From contig JADJQF010000006.1 of NCBI GenBank assembly GCA_016712885.1, positions 62,001 to 126,000 on the forward strand: 64,000 nt of DNA, read 5' to 3'. The position numbers and the translations under genes are program-made. Origin of the DNA: Candidatus Flexicrinis proximus (GTDB lineage: Bacteria > Chloroflexota > Anaerolineae > Aggregatilineales > Phototrophicaceae). Positions 1 through 8,994 of this stretch are shown one piece after another. The first letter of the stretch is position 1, and each line of letters begins with the position of its first letter. The notes below the pieces were generated by a model that saw only the letters and a program-made list of their open reading frames with translations, was not told the origin of the DNA and made no database searches.

Positions 1-795
1 GTAAGGAGCAAGCGTCTCCGGCCCTTCGACCTGAGGCCAGCCGAAATTGTCCCCTGGCGCGCCGACGTTGACCTCTTCCCAGGAGTCTTCGCCGACGTCG
101 TTGATATACAGATCACCACCAAACGGGTCAAAGTCGAAGGTATAGGGGTTGCGAAGACCCAGGGCCCAAATCGCGCGGTTTTCACCTTCGGCGCGGCTGT
201 AGAACGGGTTATCGAGGGGGATCGAACCATCCGGGTGATAGCGCAGGATTTTTCCGAAGCGGTTGTGCAGGCTTTGCGCGTGGGCGGGTACGGCATTGTC
301 GCCCACGCCCAGGTAGAGCATGCCATCGGGTCCAAAGCGCAGCGTACCGCCGTTGTGCCTATTGGTCACCTGAGGGTCGAGCGTCACGAGGGTGACCGCG
401 CTATCGGGCTCGACGGCGTCGTCTACAAGGGTGACCCGCTCGATGACGTTGCGGTATTCGCCGTCAGAGAAGCGCGTGTAATAGAGGTATAGGTAGCCGT
501 TGGCAGTGAAGCCGGGGTCGAGCACCAGCCCCAGCAGCCCCCGTCCGGTATAGTCGGCCCGGGTATCCACCGCAAGCAGGAGCGACGCGCTGCCACCCCC
601 CTGCGGCACGCTCCACACCTCTCCGGTCTGCACGCTGACCAGCAAGCGGCCATCCGGCAGGAACAGCATGGCGGTCGGCTTCTCAAACCCTGCGGCATAG
701 CGGGTTTCGGTCAGCACGACCGGGACCGTTGTGGGAGCTGCTGTCCCTGCGGAAACAATGCCAAACAGCAGCACGAACAGGCTTGGAAGGACCAT
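1..795 (-). CDS. PQQ-dependent sugar dehydrogenase (glucose/sorbosone family), 3' part cut by the window edge
   Basis: The frame is open from the ATG at 793-795 to the left edge, giving 265 codons without a stop, so the C-terminus is missing. It opens with a signal peptide (MVLPSLFVLLFGIVSAG). The blades of a six-bladed propeller follow, with the family motifs TNRHNGGTLRFGPDG, LYLGVGD and NPYTFDFDPFGGDLYINDVG. The His in RHNGG corresponds to the active-site base of soluble PQQ glucose dehydrogenases. GAGG lies six bases upstream of the start. The family oxidises aldose sugars outside the cytoplasmic membrane with PQQ. The substrate cannot be told from sequence. It diverges from the SQR-like gene. 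Confidence 0.88.
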   Translation of the reverse strand, partial: MVLPSLFVLLFGIVSAGTAAPTTVPVVLTETRYAAGFEKPTAMLFLPDGRLLVSVQTGEVWSVPQGGGSASLLLAVDTRADYTGRGLLGLVLDPGFTANGYLYLYYTRFSDGEYRNVIERVTLVDDAVEPDSAVTLVTLDPQVTNRHNGGTLRFGPDGMLYLGVGDNAVPAHAQSLHNRFGKILRYHPDGSIPLDNPFYSRAEGENRAIWALGLRNPYTFDFDPFGGDLYINDVGEDSWEEVNVGAPGDNFGWPQVEGPETLAPY

Positions 796-855
796 ACAAA
801 ACCTCAAATCCGGCACCAGATTGATTGTAGTGGCAAATGACGACCCATGCAGACC

Positions 856-874
856 GTCACAGCGTTTATGTGAC
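856..874. promoter_or_regulatory. Inverted repeat upstream of the SQR gene, candidate operator
   Basis: GTCACA (856-861) and TGTGAC (869-874) form a perfect dyad with a 7-base spacer, about 75 bases before the SQR start codon and about 60 bases from the dehydrogenase start. The half-sites resemble those of CRP/FNR-type regulators but in the opposite order. The assignment as an operator is inference from position and symmetry only. Confidence 0.35.
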
Positions 875-948
875 CTCCTTCACTGACCATCGCCTGTTTA
901 TGGTTAGACAATACAGGCATTCAAGGCACTCAATGCGAGGGCGGTCCG

Positions 949-2193
949 ATGAAGACCCTACTTATACTTGGCGCAGGTACGGGAGGCACGATGGTAGCCA
1001 ACCGGATGGCGCGTGCACTTGACCTTCAGCAATGGCGTATCGTGGTTGTCGATCAAGATGAAAACCACATTTATCAGCCCGGTTTACTGTTTGTCCCGTT
1101 CGGCTTATATTCACCGTCAGATATTGTCAGGCCCAAACAGAGTTTCCTCCCACCCGGCGTAGAGATCATCTTCTCGGACATCACACACATCGATACGGCC
1201 AACCGGGCCGTCATGCTCGGCCGAGCATTGAAGACCGTGCATTACGACCAACTGGTGATCGCCACGGGGACGGATATCCACCCTGAGGAAACGCCCGGAC
1301 TGCTGGATGGAGGCGGGTGGGGCAACAATATATATGATTTTTACACCCTCGAAGGGGCGGCCTGCCTGTCGGGCGCGCTGGCCGATTTCAACGGCGGGCG
1401 GCTGGTCCTGAATATTGCCGAGATGCCGATCAAGTGCCCGATTGCACCGATCGAGTTTCTTTCGCTGGCCGACTGGTATTTCCGCGAGCGCGGCATCCGC
1501 GACCGGGTCGAACTCGTTTTTGTCACGCCGATTTCCGGGCCATTCAGCACGCCACGGGCCAGCGAGATGTTCAGTTACATGCTGGCGCGGAAGGGTATCT
1601 ATGTCGAGGCGGATTTCGCGTTGAACCGCGTTGACAACGCCAAACAGAAGATTATCAGCGGCGATAACCGATCGGTGGACTACGATCTGCTGGTGAGCGT
1701 ACCGACACACAAAGGCGCGGAATTCCTGGGTAGCGGAGGTCTGGGCGACGAACTCAACTTCGTGGCGACCAACAAACACACCTTGCAGGCAACCGGCCAC
1801 GAGAACATCTGGGTAATCGGGGACGCCGCCAATCTGCCGACGCTGAAGTCCGGCTCGGTCGCACATTTCCAGCTCGAAACGCTGGCGACCAACCTCGAAC
1901 GCGCCATCAAGGGCGAAGAAGCACTGCCGACCTATGACGGCCGCGCGAACTGCTTTGTCGAGGCGGGAGACGGCAAGGCGGTGCTGATTGACCTTAACTA
2001 CGACGAAGAGCCCCTGCCGGGCAATTATCCGGTGGCAGGCGTAGGGCCATTCTCAGTGCTGAAGGAAACCCGGATCAACCATGCGGGGAAGATGGCACTG
2101 CGCTGGATCTACTGGAACGTGCTGCTCAAGGGCAAGGATCTGCCGCTGATCTCACACCTCGGCACCTCAGAATCCCCTGAGTCGCTCAACTAG
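949..2193 (+). CDS. Sulfide:quinone oxidoreductase-like FAD flavoprotein
   Basis: A 414-residue two-dinucleotide-binding-domain flavoprotein. The N-terminal GAGTGGTMVANRM is the FAD Rossmann loop, and WVIGDAANLP near residue 288 is the second FAD motif. There are only three cysteines: Cys139, Cys163 (in IKCPIAPIEF) and Cys335 (in YDGRANCFVEAGDGKA). Their placement matches the three redox-active cysteines of SQRs, which oxidise sulfide and pass electrons to membrane quinone. The C-terminal region (MALRWIYWNVLLKGK) is amphipathic, as in SQR membrane anchoring. GAGGG precedes the ATG. It stands alone, divergent from the PQQ dehydrogenase. A flavocytochrome c-type relative is the main alternative. 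Confidence 0.82.
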   Translation: MKTLLILGAGTGGTMVANRMARALDLQQWRIVVVDQDENHIYQPGLLFVPFGLYSPSDIVRPKQSFLPPGVEIIFSDITHIDTANRAVMLGRALKTVHYDQLVIATGTDIHPEETPGLLDGGGWGNNIYDFYTLEGAACLSGALADFNGGRLVLNIAEMPIKCPIAPIEFLSLADWYFRERGIRDRVELVFVTPISGPFSTPRASEMFSYMLARKGIYVEADFALNRVDNAKQKIISGDNRSVDYDLLVSVPTHKGAEFLGSGGLGDELNFVATNKHTLQATGHENIWVIGDAANLPTLKSGSVAHFQLETLATNLERAIKGEEALPTYDGRANCFVEAGDGKAVLIDLNYDEEPLPGNYPVAGVGPFSVLKETRINHAGKMALRWIYWNVLLKGKDLPLISHLGTSESPESLN

Positions 2194-2197
2194 GCCA

Positions 2198-2345
2198 GCG
2201 GCTGTTTGTCATCCAACGGACGCCATGGATGCGTCCCCGCAAAACAGCATGGTTTTTCTCGTACAGACGTGCGGGGACAAACACACCCAGCGCAGCCAAA
2301 GCGTGTACTGTTGGTCGAATTTCGACTAACGGCAGGGAGTGGATT
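2198..2345 (+). repeat. Dispersed palindrome repeat, family A, copy 1
   Basis: This convergent gap between the SQR and homospermidine synthase genes holds a diverged copy of a sequence also found near 42.9, 45.0, 45.3 and 49.7 kb. Shared blocks are a GGACGCCAT...GCGTCC palindrome, CGTACAGACGTGCG, CACACCCA, GCAGCCAAAGCGTG and a TTGGTCGAATTTCGACT end. No open reading frame is convincing here. Confidence 0.7.
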
Positions 2346-2415
2346 CTCGAAAGAAATCCACGAAAATCATGGCAGGTGTGGGACAGCGCCACACAAAAGT
2401 ATTCGAGAACCTACA

Positions 2416-3861
2416 CTAGACCAGGAACGTGCCGAACTGCCACACGTCGTCGGGATGGGTGCGTTTGCCGTTATACGGGCTGAAGATGTCGTTCCGGTTT
2501 TTGAGCGGCGTCCAGTCTGTCTGCTCAGACACCGTCGTGCCCAGATACGGGTTCGCCACAGCGAGAATCTCCTCGTGGGGCAAATCGTCTGGCTCACATA
2601 GTCCCTGATCGGGATTGCGGATCATCCAGGTGATCGCCGCGATCAGCGATGCGGCAACCTGGAGTGTGGTTGCGTTGTGCCCGGTGACATGTTTCCGCGC
2701 TTCATGGATGTCCAGCTGGCTCCCGGTCCACCAGCCATTCAGGTCGTGACCCAGAATCAGCACGCCGAGTTCATCCATCCCGTCGATGATTTCGTCGCGC
2801 ATGATGCGGGTTTTGGGCTGCATTACATAATTCCGCATCCGCAGCTCCCAGAGGCTGACGATCGCGGCATCCGACGGATGATAAGCGTAGTGCACCGTTG
2901 GCCGGTAGATCGGCCGGCCTGAGGCATCGCGTACCGTCAGATGGTCGCAAATCGTAAAGGCTTCGCCATGACGGATAACCATTCCGATGATCTCGCCGTG
3001 GGTAGGGACCCATGAGTGCACATAGGTGTTCATGCCCATTTCGCTCAGGCAGATCTGATTCGCCGGGCCATAATCGTAGGTCCAGGCATTCGCTGGCAGA
3101 TGCCGTTCGTGCGTCCCCCAGCCGATTTCGGCCGGCGCGATGCCTTCCTCGTGGAAACCGCCAACCGACCAGGTATTGACGAACTCGTTTGTGCGCTTGG
3201 GGATATTGCTGACTTGCGAATCGCGCTCGCTGATGTGGATGACCTTGACGCCCAGGGCCATCGCCAGGCGCGCCCACTCCTTCTGGTCAAGCCAATCCTG
3301 CAGGTCTTCATGCTTGTGAATCCAACTCCCACGGTCGAAGATCGCGCGGCAGATGTCGCTCAACCCCTGCTTGGTCCAATGGCTCACCAGGCCGGGGTTT
3401 GCCCCATGCTCCACGACGGCTGTCGGGCCGGCATGCGACCAGGTCGCCATCAGGCCGCGTACCATCATGTGCCGCACATACAGCGTCCGCTGATTTGGGG
3501 GGACGTTCGTTTCGTAGGGATCCCACAACTCGGTGGCCGTATTGATATACATGACCCCATTGTCGTGGCACCACTGCAGGATATCGGTAATCTGTAAGTT
3601 GAAAGAAAGGTCGACGACCAGGTCCCCGGGGCCGACGTGCGTCGCAAGGGTTTCGTACAGGTTGTCGCGGTGGATACGGTGCTTGACAAACTTGCCGCCG
3701 GCGGCAATTACCCCCTCCGCACGACCGTTACGATCGGACATGTCAATAATCGTGAACTTCGAAAAATCCATATCGAGATGCTTAAGTAGAAGCGGCTGAA
3801 GGCACTGCGAAACAGCGCCACAACCCAGTAGAAGCACCTTACCGCTGTATGCGATCTTCAT
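2416..3861 (-). CDS. Homospermidine synthase
   Basis: A 481-residue protein beginning MKIAYSGKVLLLGCGAVSQ, a Rossmann NAD-binding loop, followed by FTIIDMSDRNGRAEGV. It belongs to the saccharopine-dehydrogenase-like homospermidine synthase family, which joins putrescine and/or spermidine to make homospermidine and uses NAD as a prosthetic group. Family-typical segments include DLSFNLQITDILQWCHDNG, INTATELWDPY and VEHGANPGLVSHW. I chose the ATG at 3859-3861 because AAGGAG lies seven bases upstream; the open frame extends 16 codons further without a site. It is a free-standing gene, convergent with the SQR gene. Confidence 0.92.
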   Translation of the reverse strand: MKIAYSGKVLLLGCGAVSQCLQPLLLKHLDMDFSKFTIIDMSDRNGRAEGVIAAGGKFVKHRIHRDNLYETLATHVGPGDLVVDLSFNLQITDILQWCHDNGVMYINTATELWDPYETNVPPNQRTLYVRHMMVRGLMATWSHAGPTAVVEHGANPGLVSHWTKQGLSDICRAIFDRGSWIHKHEDLQDWLDQKEWARLAMALGVKVIHISERDSQVSNIPKRTNEFVNTWSVGGFHEEGIAPAEIGWGTHERHLPANAWTYDYGPANQICLSEMGMNTYVHSWVPTHGEIIGMVIRHGEAFTICDHLTVRDASGRPIYRPTVHYAYHPSDAAIVSLWELRMRNYVMQPKTRIMRDEIIDGMDELGVLILGHDLNGWWTGSQLDIHEARKHVTGHNATTLQVAASLIAAITWMIRNPDQGLCEPDDLPHEEILAVANPYLGTTVSEQTDWTPLKNRNDIFSPYNGKRTHPDDVWQFGTFLV

Positions 3862-3939
3862 AATCGCTCCTTCGGGTGGGTGAGAAGAAATGTAAAATAA
3901 TCCCACCAATGTACCTCAGGGCTTATAAAGCGCGCAATT

Positions 3940-5088
3940 TTACATCAGCCCAGCACGCTCCATGACCGCCTGAAGTTGGGCCACATTGATCGCGAAATGA
4001 GGTGAATCGGTCTCGTCGTAGGTGGCGCCATAACGGTGCCCGCAAGAGGCCGCAATCGCCATAAACGAGTTGGTCACCCGGGTGCTTCCAAGGCATTCTA
4101 TGACCGTCATTCCGTGCCCGAACAGAATATTGGTCAGCCCGGCGCCATGCGGGCCGACAACCGCTTCCGCCCCGTAAAACAGCTTCACCTGCTCTGCAAG
4201 CGGCAGGTCCTCCAGGCAGTATGATACGAAGCCCAGCGGCTCCAGCAGCTTCAACACCTTGTCCTCGTTGAGGACGCGGCGGCGCGCCTTTGCCCGCGAG
4301 ATGTAAATCCGTTTTGGCAGCCCGGCGTCGGGTTCGCCCGCACCTTTTATCATGGCGTCCCGCAGCCAGCGGCACGTCTCAGGAGAGAAGAACGCACCCT
4401 GCCGCGCATTGGTCGGCATGACGAAGCGCTTCACGCGTCCCTTGGTGGTCCGCCATTCGACCCAGTCGTCTTCGGTGTATCCCAGCATCTTGAGTGATTC
4501 CGTCACAAATCGCGCCGCGTTGGCCGGAATGATGAGTTTGGGACGGCGGCCAGTCTGCTTGATGTAATGCTGGATACCGCGCAGACGCATCGCGCTGTGG
4601 ACCATCCACACGAAGTACATATTGTGGGAGCCGCTGCTGGTCAGTAGGGCGGCGCAGTCCAGGTCGAGCGGTGGACGGTCCGGCACATAATTGATCGGTG
4701 CCCACTGCCAGGCGGTGTACTGGCTCAGCAGCACCGCTTCTTCCAGCCGCCGCCGGTTGTGAATCGGGAAGGCAAACTGGCCGCGCAGCGTGACATCGGA
4801 GAACTCGGCCACATAAGGCTGGTCCAGCGTGCGGGTCAGATCATCGTGCGCCGTCAGCATGGTGGGGACTTCATCACTGACGCGCAGGGTTGGCCGCACC
4901 GTGATCGTCTCTGCGCTACCGAAAGGATAAACCGTCGCGTCCGGGTCTTTCAGTACTGCAGCGCGATCCAGGGCCGGAAGGTACTGCGCGCGCCGGTACG
5001 GCAGTTCGCGCAGGCGGCTTTGCAGGACAATCGGTAAACGCCTAAGTTTCCTGAGCATTTGTCGGCTCTCAGTGAAGGAAAACACCAT
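3940..5088 (-). CDS. Glycosyltransferase family 61 protein
   Basis: A 382-residue protein with the GT61 (DUF563) pattern: a variable N-terminal half and a C-terminal nucleotide-sugar-binding half containing KRIYISRAKARRRVLNE and VVGPHGAGLTNILFGHG. The latter is the family's most conserved block. Bacterial members are linked to capsule or other surface glycans. Met11 (about 5058) is an alternative start before MLRKLRRLPI. There is no signal peptide and no clear membrane segment. It is separated from homospermidine synthase by about 80 bases and from carB by a terminator-like hairpin, so it is probably its own transcript. The sugar donor is unknown. Confidence 0.82.
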   Translation of the reverse strand: MVFSFTESRQMLRKLRRLPIVLQSRLRELPYRRAQYLPALDRAAVLKDPDATVYPFGSAETITVRPTLRVSDEVPTMLTAHDDLTRTLDQPYVAEFSDVTLRGQFAFPIHNRRRLEEAVLLSQYTAWQWAPINYVPDRPPLDLDCAALLTSSGSHNMYFVWMVHSAMRLRGIQHYIKQTGRRPKLIIPANAARFVTESLKMLGYTEDDWVEWRTTKGRVKRFVMPTNARQGAFFSPETCRWLRDAMIKGAGEPDAGLPKRIYISRAKARRRVLNEDKVLKLLEPLGFVSYCLEDLPLAEQVKLFYGAEAVVGPHGAGLTNILFGHGMTVIECLGSTRVTNSFMAIAASCGHRYGATYDETDSPHFAINVAQLQAVMERAGLM

Positions 5089-5151
5089 AATTATTGTAGC
5101 ACGCGGGCGGTTTGTTTCGGGTCACGAAGCGGTCGCAGTAAGCCGTTAACA

Positions 5152-5179
5152 GAAAGGACCCGGTTGCCCGGGTCCTTTC
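5152..5179 (-). terminator. Hairpin downstream of carB, probable terminator
   Basis: GAAAGGACCCGG (5152-5163) pairs perfectly with CCGGGTCCTTTC (5168-5179) around a TTGC loop, a 12-bp stem about 75 bases after the carB stop. There is no strong U-tract on the minus strand, so efficiency is uncertain. Confidence 0.6.
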
Positions 5180-5255
5180 CTGCAATCACACATTCGTCCG
5201 CCGAACAGGTATTCGACCGGACTAAACCCGTTAGCTGTGTGTCCGGTCCAGGCCG

Positions 5256-8200
5256 CTAGTCCCCTGCCGCTCCGCGCGCCAGGGCCAGCGCTTCGGCGGC
5301 CTTGGCATGGTGGAACTGCAGGCTGCGGACCCGCAGCGGTTTATTCTTCAGCGCCTTCAGACCCTGCACGCTCGCCGCTGCCGCGCTCATCGTCGTGATG
5401 ATCGGGATGTTAAGCGATACGGCCGCCGCGCGGATAAGCGCGCCTTCCTCGTGAGCCTGACCGCCCCGCGGGGTGTTGATCAGGAGCTGGATGCGGCCCT
5501 CATGCATCCGGTCGACCACATGCGGCGACCCGTCGCCGATTTTGTTGACGCGCTCTACGGGCAGACCTACCTTTTCCAGGTAGTTGGCCGTGCCGTCGGT
5601 CGCCATCAGCTTGTAGCCCATCAGGTGCAGTTCGCGGGCGATTTTCGCCCCCGCACCCTTATCAAAATCGTTGACCGACACCATCACCGTGCCGGACAGC
5701 GGCAGGGCGACATTGGTCGCCATCTGCGCTTTGACGAAGGCATGTCCGAAATTGCTGGCGTGGCCCATCACTTCGCCGGTCGAACGCATTTCCGGCCCGA
5801 GCCGCGCATCGACGCCGGGGAATTTCTGGAAGGGCAGTACTGCTTCCTTGACGAAGAAGCCATCGACGTGCGGCTCGGCCAGGAAGCCGATTTCGGGCAG
5901 GGTTTTGCCCGTCGCAATCATCGCGGCATAGCGGGCGAGAGGATGGCCGGTCGCTTTGCTCACGAACGGCACCGTGCGGCTGGCGCGTGGGTTGACCTCC
6001 AGCACGTATACGACGTCGTCCTTCACAGCGAATTGAATGTTGAACAGCCCGATTACGCCCAGCGCGAGGCCGATCCGGCGTGTATCTTCGCGGATGATCT
6101 CGAGGTGGTACTGGCTGATCTTGTAAGGCGGGAGCACGCAGGCTGAGTCGCCGCTATGAACACCGGCTTCCTCGATGTGCTGCATGATGCCGCCGATCGT
6201 CACCGTGGTACCGTCGCACAGCGCATCCACGTCGACCTCGAAGGCGTCATCCAGGAATTGGTCGATCAGCACCGGATGGCCGCCCCAGGTGATGTAGCGT
6301 TCCAGCCAGTCCAGAAGGGAGGCGTCGTCGAACACGATGCCCATACCGCGGCCGCCCAGCACATAGCTTGGGCGCACCAATACCGGATAGCCAATCTGGT
6401 TGGCGGCAACCACCGCCTCCTCGACGCTCATCACGGTCGCGCCGGCTGGCTGCGTGATATCCAGCTCGGCCATAAGTTTGTTGAACCGCTTGCGGTCTTC
6501 CGCAAGGTCGATCGTATTCACGGACGTCCCCCAGATCGGCGCGCCAGCCTCGGCCAGCTTCGACGCAATATTCAGCGGGGTCTGTCCGCCGAACTGGACG
6601 AGGATGCCGTCGGGCTTCTCGCGGTCGACGATGTTGAGTACATCCTCCGCCGTCAGCGGCTCGAAGTACAGGCGATCTGCGGTGTCGTAGTCCGTGCTGA
6701 CCGTTTCCGGGTTGCAGTTGACCATGATCGTCTCGTATCCCATCTCGCGCAGCGCGAAACAGGCATGGACGCAGCAGTAGTCGAACTCGATTCCCTGCCC
6801 GATGCGGTTCGGACCGCCTCCAAGCACCATGACCTTCTTGCGGTCGGTCGGAAATACCTCGTCGTCAGGCTCGTAGGTGCTGTACAGATAAGGGGTGTGG
6901 GCCTCAAATTCGGCCGCGCAGGTGTCGACCCGATAGAAATTGGCGGCCACGCCAAGCGCTTTCCTGCGGTCGCGGACGGCCAGTTCCTCCGACCCGACAA
7001 TCTGGGCGATATACGGATCGCTGAAACCCATGCGCTTCAGGCGTTCGAAATCGTCCGTGGTCAGCGTGTCGAGCGTTGCGCCGCGTTCTTTGATCTCGCG
7101 GTGCAGGTCGGTGCTGTCCACCATTTGCTGAACGAACCAGGTGTCGAACTGTGTTTGTGCAATGACCTCTTCGGGGCTGACGCCTTCCAGGAGAGCGGTC
7201 GCTACCTGAAACAGACGGCGGGCTGTCGGGATGGCAAGCGTCTCCGGTGAAACATGCTCGATTTTGCTGCCGAAGCCGGTGATCCCGATATCGAGCGCGC
7301 GCACCGCTTTCTGCAGTGCTTCGGGGAAAGTGCGGCCAATCGCCATCACCTCTCCAACCGCTTTCATCTGCGGGCCAAGCACGGTGTCCGCGCCCCGGAA
7401 TTTCTCGAAGTCCCAGCGCGGAATCTTGACGATCACGTAGTCCAGCGACGGCTCGAAGCTCGCCGGCGTGACGCGCGTGATGTCGTTAGAAATTTCGTCG
7501 AGGCCGAAGCCGACCGCCACCAGCGCGGCGATCTTGGCGATCGGGAAACCTGTCGCCTTACTGGCCAGCGCCGACGAGCGCGAGACGCGGGGGTTCATTT
7601 CGATAATATAGACATCCCCGTCGTCGGGGCTGATGGCGAACTGCACATTTGCGCCGCCAGTCGCCAGCCCGACCTTGTCGAAGATCATCCGCGCCATATC
7701 GCGCAAACGCTGAAGTTCCTTGTCGGTCAGGGTTTGTACGGGAGCCACCGTGATCGAGTCTCCGGTATGGACGCCCATCGGGTCAAGGTTTTCGATCGCG
7801 CAGACAATGACGAAATTGCCCTTCGCGTCGCGCATGACCTCCAGCTCGTATTCTTTCCACCCGATCAGGCTGAAGTCGATCAGGACGGAATGGACGGGGC
7901 TGGCCTGTAACCCGCGCTCACCGATCAGGCGCATTTCTTCCGGCGAATGGGCGATGCCGCCGCCGCTGCCGCCGAGCGTAAAGCTCGGGCGCACCAGCAC
8001 GGGATAGCCGATCCGATCGGCGGCGTTCAGCGCGTCGTCAATCGTCTTCACAACCTCCGATGGCGGCGACTTCAGGCCGATTTCGGTCATCGCGTCTTTG
8101 AAGAGCTGACGATCCTCCGCGAGCCGGATACTGGTCATCGACGCGCCGATGAGTTCGACGTTATACTTTTCGAACACGCCGCGTTCTTCCAGCGCCAGCG

Positions 8201-8495
8201 CCAGGTTAAGCGCGGTTTGGCCGCCGACGGTCGGCAGCAGCGCATCCGGCTTCTCGATGGCAATGATCTGTTCGCAAATGTCCGGCGTAAGCGGCTCGAC
8301 GTAAGTGGCGTCCGCGAATTCCGGATCGGTCATGATCGTCGCCGGATTGCTGTTGACCAGAATGATGCGGTAGCCGAGCGAGCGCAGCGCCTTACAGGCC
8401 TGCACGCCGCTGTAGTCGAATTCGCAGCCCTGCCCGATGACGATAGGGCCGCTGCCGATGATCATGATGCTCTGAATGTCCGTGCGTTTAGGCAT
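5256..8495 (-). CDS. carB: Carbamoyl-phosphate synthase large subunit
   Basis: A 1079-residue protein, close to the usual length of about 1070. It starts MPKRTDIQSIMIIGSGPIVI, the standard CarB N-terminus, so I use the ATG at 8493-8495 and not the one 17 codons upstream. It has two homologous ATP-grasp halves, each opened by a glycine-rich block (GSGPIVIGQGCEFDYSG and GGGPNRIGQGIEFDYCC). A C-terminal MGS-like allosteric domain follows (GTVMVSVNDFDKG onward). The enzyme makes carbamoyl phosphate from glutamine-derived ammonia, bicarbonate and two ATP, for pyrimidine and arginine synthesis. The small subunit gene carA is not adjacent. The upstream GGGAG is rather far (14 bases) from the chosen start. 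Confidence 0.97.
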   Translation of the reverse strand: MPKRTDIQSIMIIGSGPIVIGQGCEFDYSGVQACKALRSLGYRIILVNSNPATIMTDPEFADATYVEPLTPDICEQIIAIEKPDALLPTVGGQTALNLALALEERGVFEKYNVELIGASMTSIRLAEDRQLFKDAMTEIGLKSPPSEVVKTIDDALNAADRIGYPVLVRPSFTLGGSGGGIAHSPEEMRLIGERGLQASPVHSVLIDFSLIGWKEYELEVMRDAKGNFVIVCAIENLDPMGVHTGDSITVAPVQTLTDKELQRLRDMARMIFDKVGLATGGANVQFAISPDDGDVYIIEMNPRVSRSSALASKATGFPIAKIAALVAVGFGLDEISNDITRVTPASFEPSLDYVIVKIPRWDFEKFRGADTVLGPQMKAVGEVMAIGRTFPEALQKAVRALDIGITGFGSKIEHVSPETLAIPTARRLFQVATALLEGVSPEEVIAQTQFDTWFVQQMVDSTDLHREIKERGATLDTLTTDDFERLKRMGFSDPYIAQIVGSEELAVRDRRKALGVAANFYRVDTCAAEFEAHTPYLYSTYEPDDEVFPTDRKKVMVLGGGPNRIGQGIEFDYCCVHACFALREMGYETIMVNCNPETVSTDYDTADRLYFEPLTAEDVLNIVDREKPDGILVQFGGQTPLNIASKLAEAGAPIWGTSVNTIDLAEDRKRFNKLMAELDITQPAGATVMSVEEAVVAANQIGYPVLVRPSYVLGGRGMGIVFDDASLLDWLERYITWGGHPVLIDQFLDDAFEVDVDALCDGTTVTIGGIMQHIEEAGVHSGDSACVLPPYKISQYHLEIIREDTRRIGLALGVIGLFNIQFAVKDDVVYVLEVNPRASRTVPFVSKATGHPLARYAAMIATGKTLPEIGFLAEPHVDGFFVKEAVLPFQKFPGVDARLGPEMRSTGEVMGHASNFGHAFVKAQMATNVALPLSGTVMVSVNDFDKGAGAKIARELHLMGYKLMATDGTANYLEKVGLPVERVNKIGDGSPHVVDRMHEGRIQLLINTPRGGQAHEEGALIRAAAVSLNIPIITTMSAAAASVQGLKALKNKPLRVRSLQFHHAKAAEALALARGAAGD

Positions 8496-8994
8496 GGGCT
8501 GAGTGATGTCTCCCGCTGGGTGTCTGGGCACGCGTGATTCTCGCATAAGAACTGGTGACGGTCAAACCTCTATACGGCGCTGGCCGAATTGGTTTTTTGA
8601 TGAGCAGGCTGGACGAAAAGGGCATAGAGCGTGTTATGCACTTTCGATGGGGTTCCACCCCAAACCCCGGCAGGAGTTGCACTCCTGCACCTCCCACAGC
8701 GATTTTGTGGCGCTCACGCCACAAAATCGCAGATGAGGGGTCGAGGGGCGCAAGTCCCTCGCGGAGGTGTGGAGCCGCTGCCTCCACAAACTAGTCCATA
8801 ACAGCCTCCGGGCAATACGGGGGGGAACTCAGTCAGCGCCCGGCCCATAAAGCGCATCGGCGGCGGACGCAAGAAGGACTGAAGCCGGGGCCGCCCTACC
8901 TGTGTCCATAAAACCTTATGTCAGCCCTACCTGGCGGTATGTTACACTGTGACGAAAGTACTGGAATTTTCTCGGCCTCTCAAAGGGTTTTGGG
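8496..8994. other. Divergent carB/WD40 intergenic region
   Basis: These 499 bases hold no credible gene. Bases 8620-8811 are a full member of the multi-hairpin repeat family. The rest must contain the promoters of carB and the WD40 gene, but I could not pick convincing -35/-10 pairs by eye. A GTCCATAAAACC stretch near 8903 resembles the repeat's terminal sequence and may be a fragment of a second copy. Confidence 0.6.
8620..8811 (+). repeat. Multi-hairpin intergenic repeat (family R), full copy
   Basis: Consecutive stems are: GCATA/TATGC (8622-8639); GGGGT/ACCCC (8649-8661); GCAGGAGT/ACTCCTGC (8670-8688); a 14-bp perfect stem GCGATTTTGTGGCG with its complement (8699-8730, loop CTCA); GAGGG/CCCTC (8743-8760); and TGTGGAG/CTCCACA (8768-8788). 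The end reads GTCCATAACAGC. The same order occurs in reverse orientation at 42.7 kb and, partly, at six or more other sites. It carries no open reading frame with matches to coding sequence. Confidence 0.85.

Noticed and set aside
6156..7250. Long open frame opposite carB (and similar long frames opposite other genes, e.g. 27371-28621, 22983-24314)
   Set aside because: These mirror high-G+C genes in the complementary frame, are His/Arg/Gln-rich with no domains, and overlap well-supported genes over their full length.
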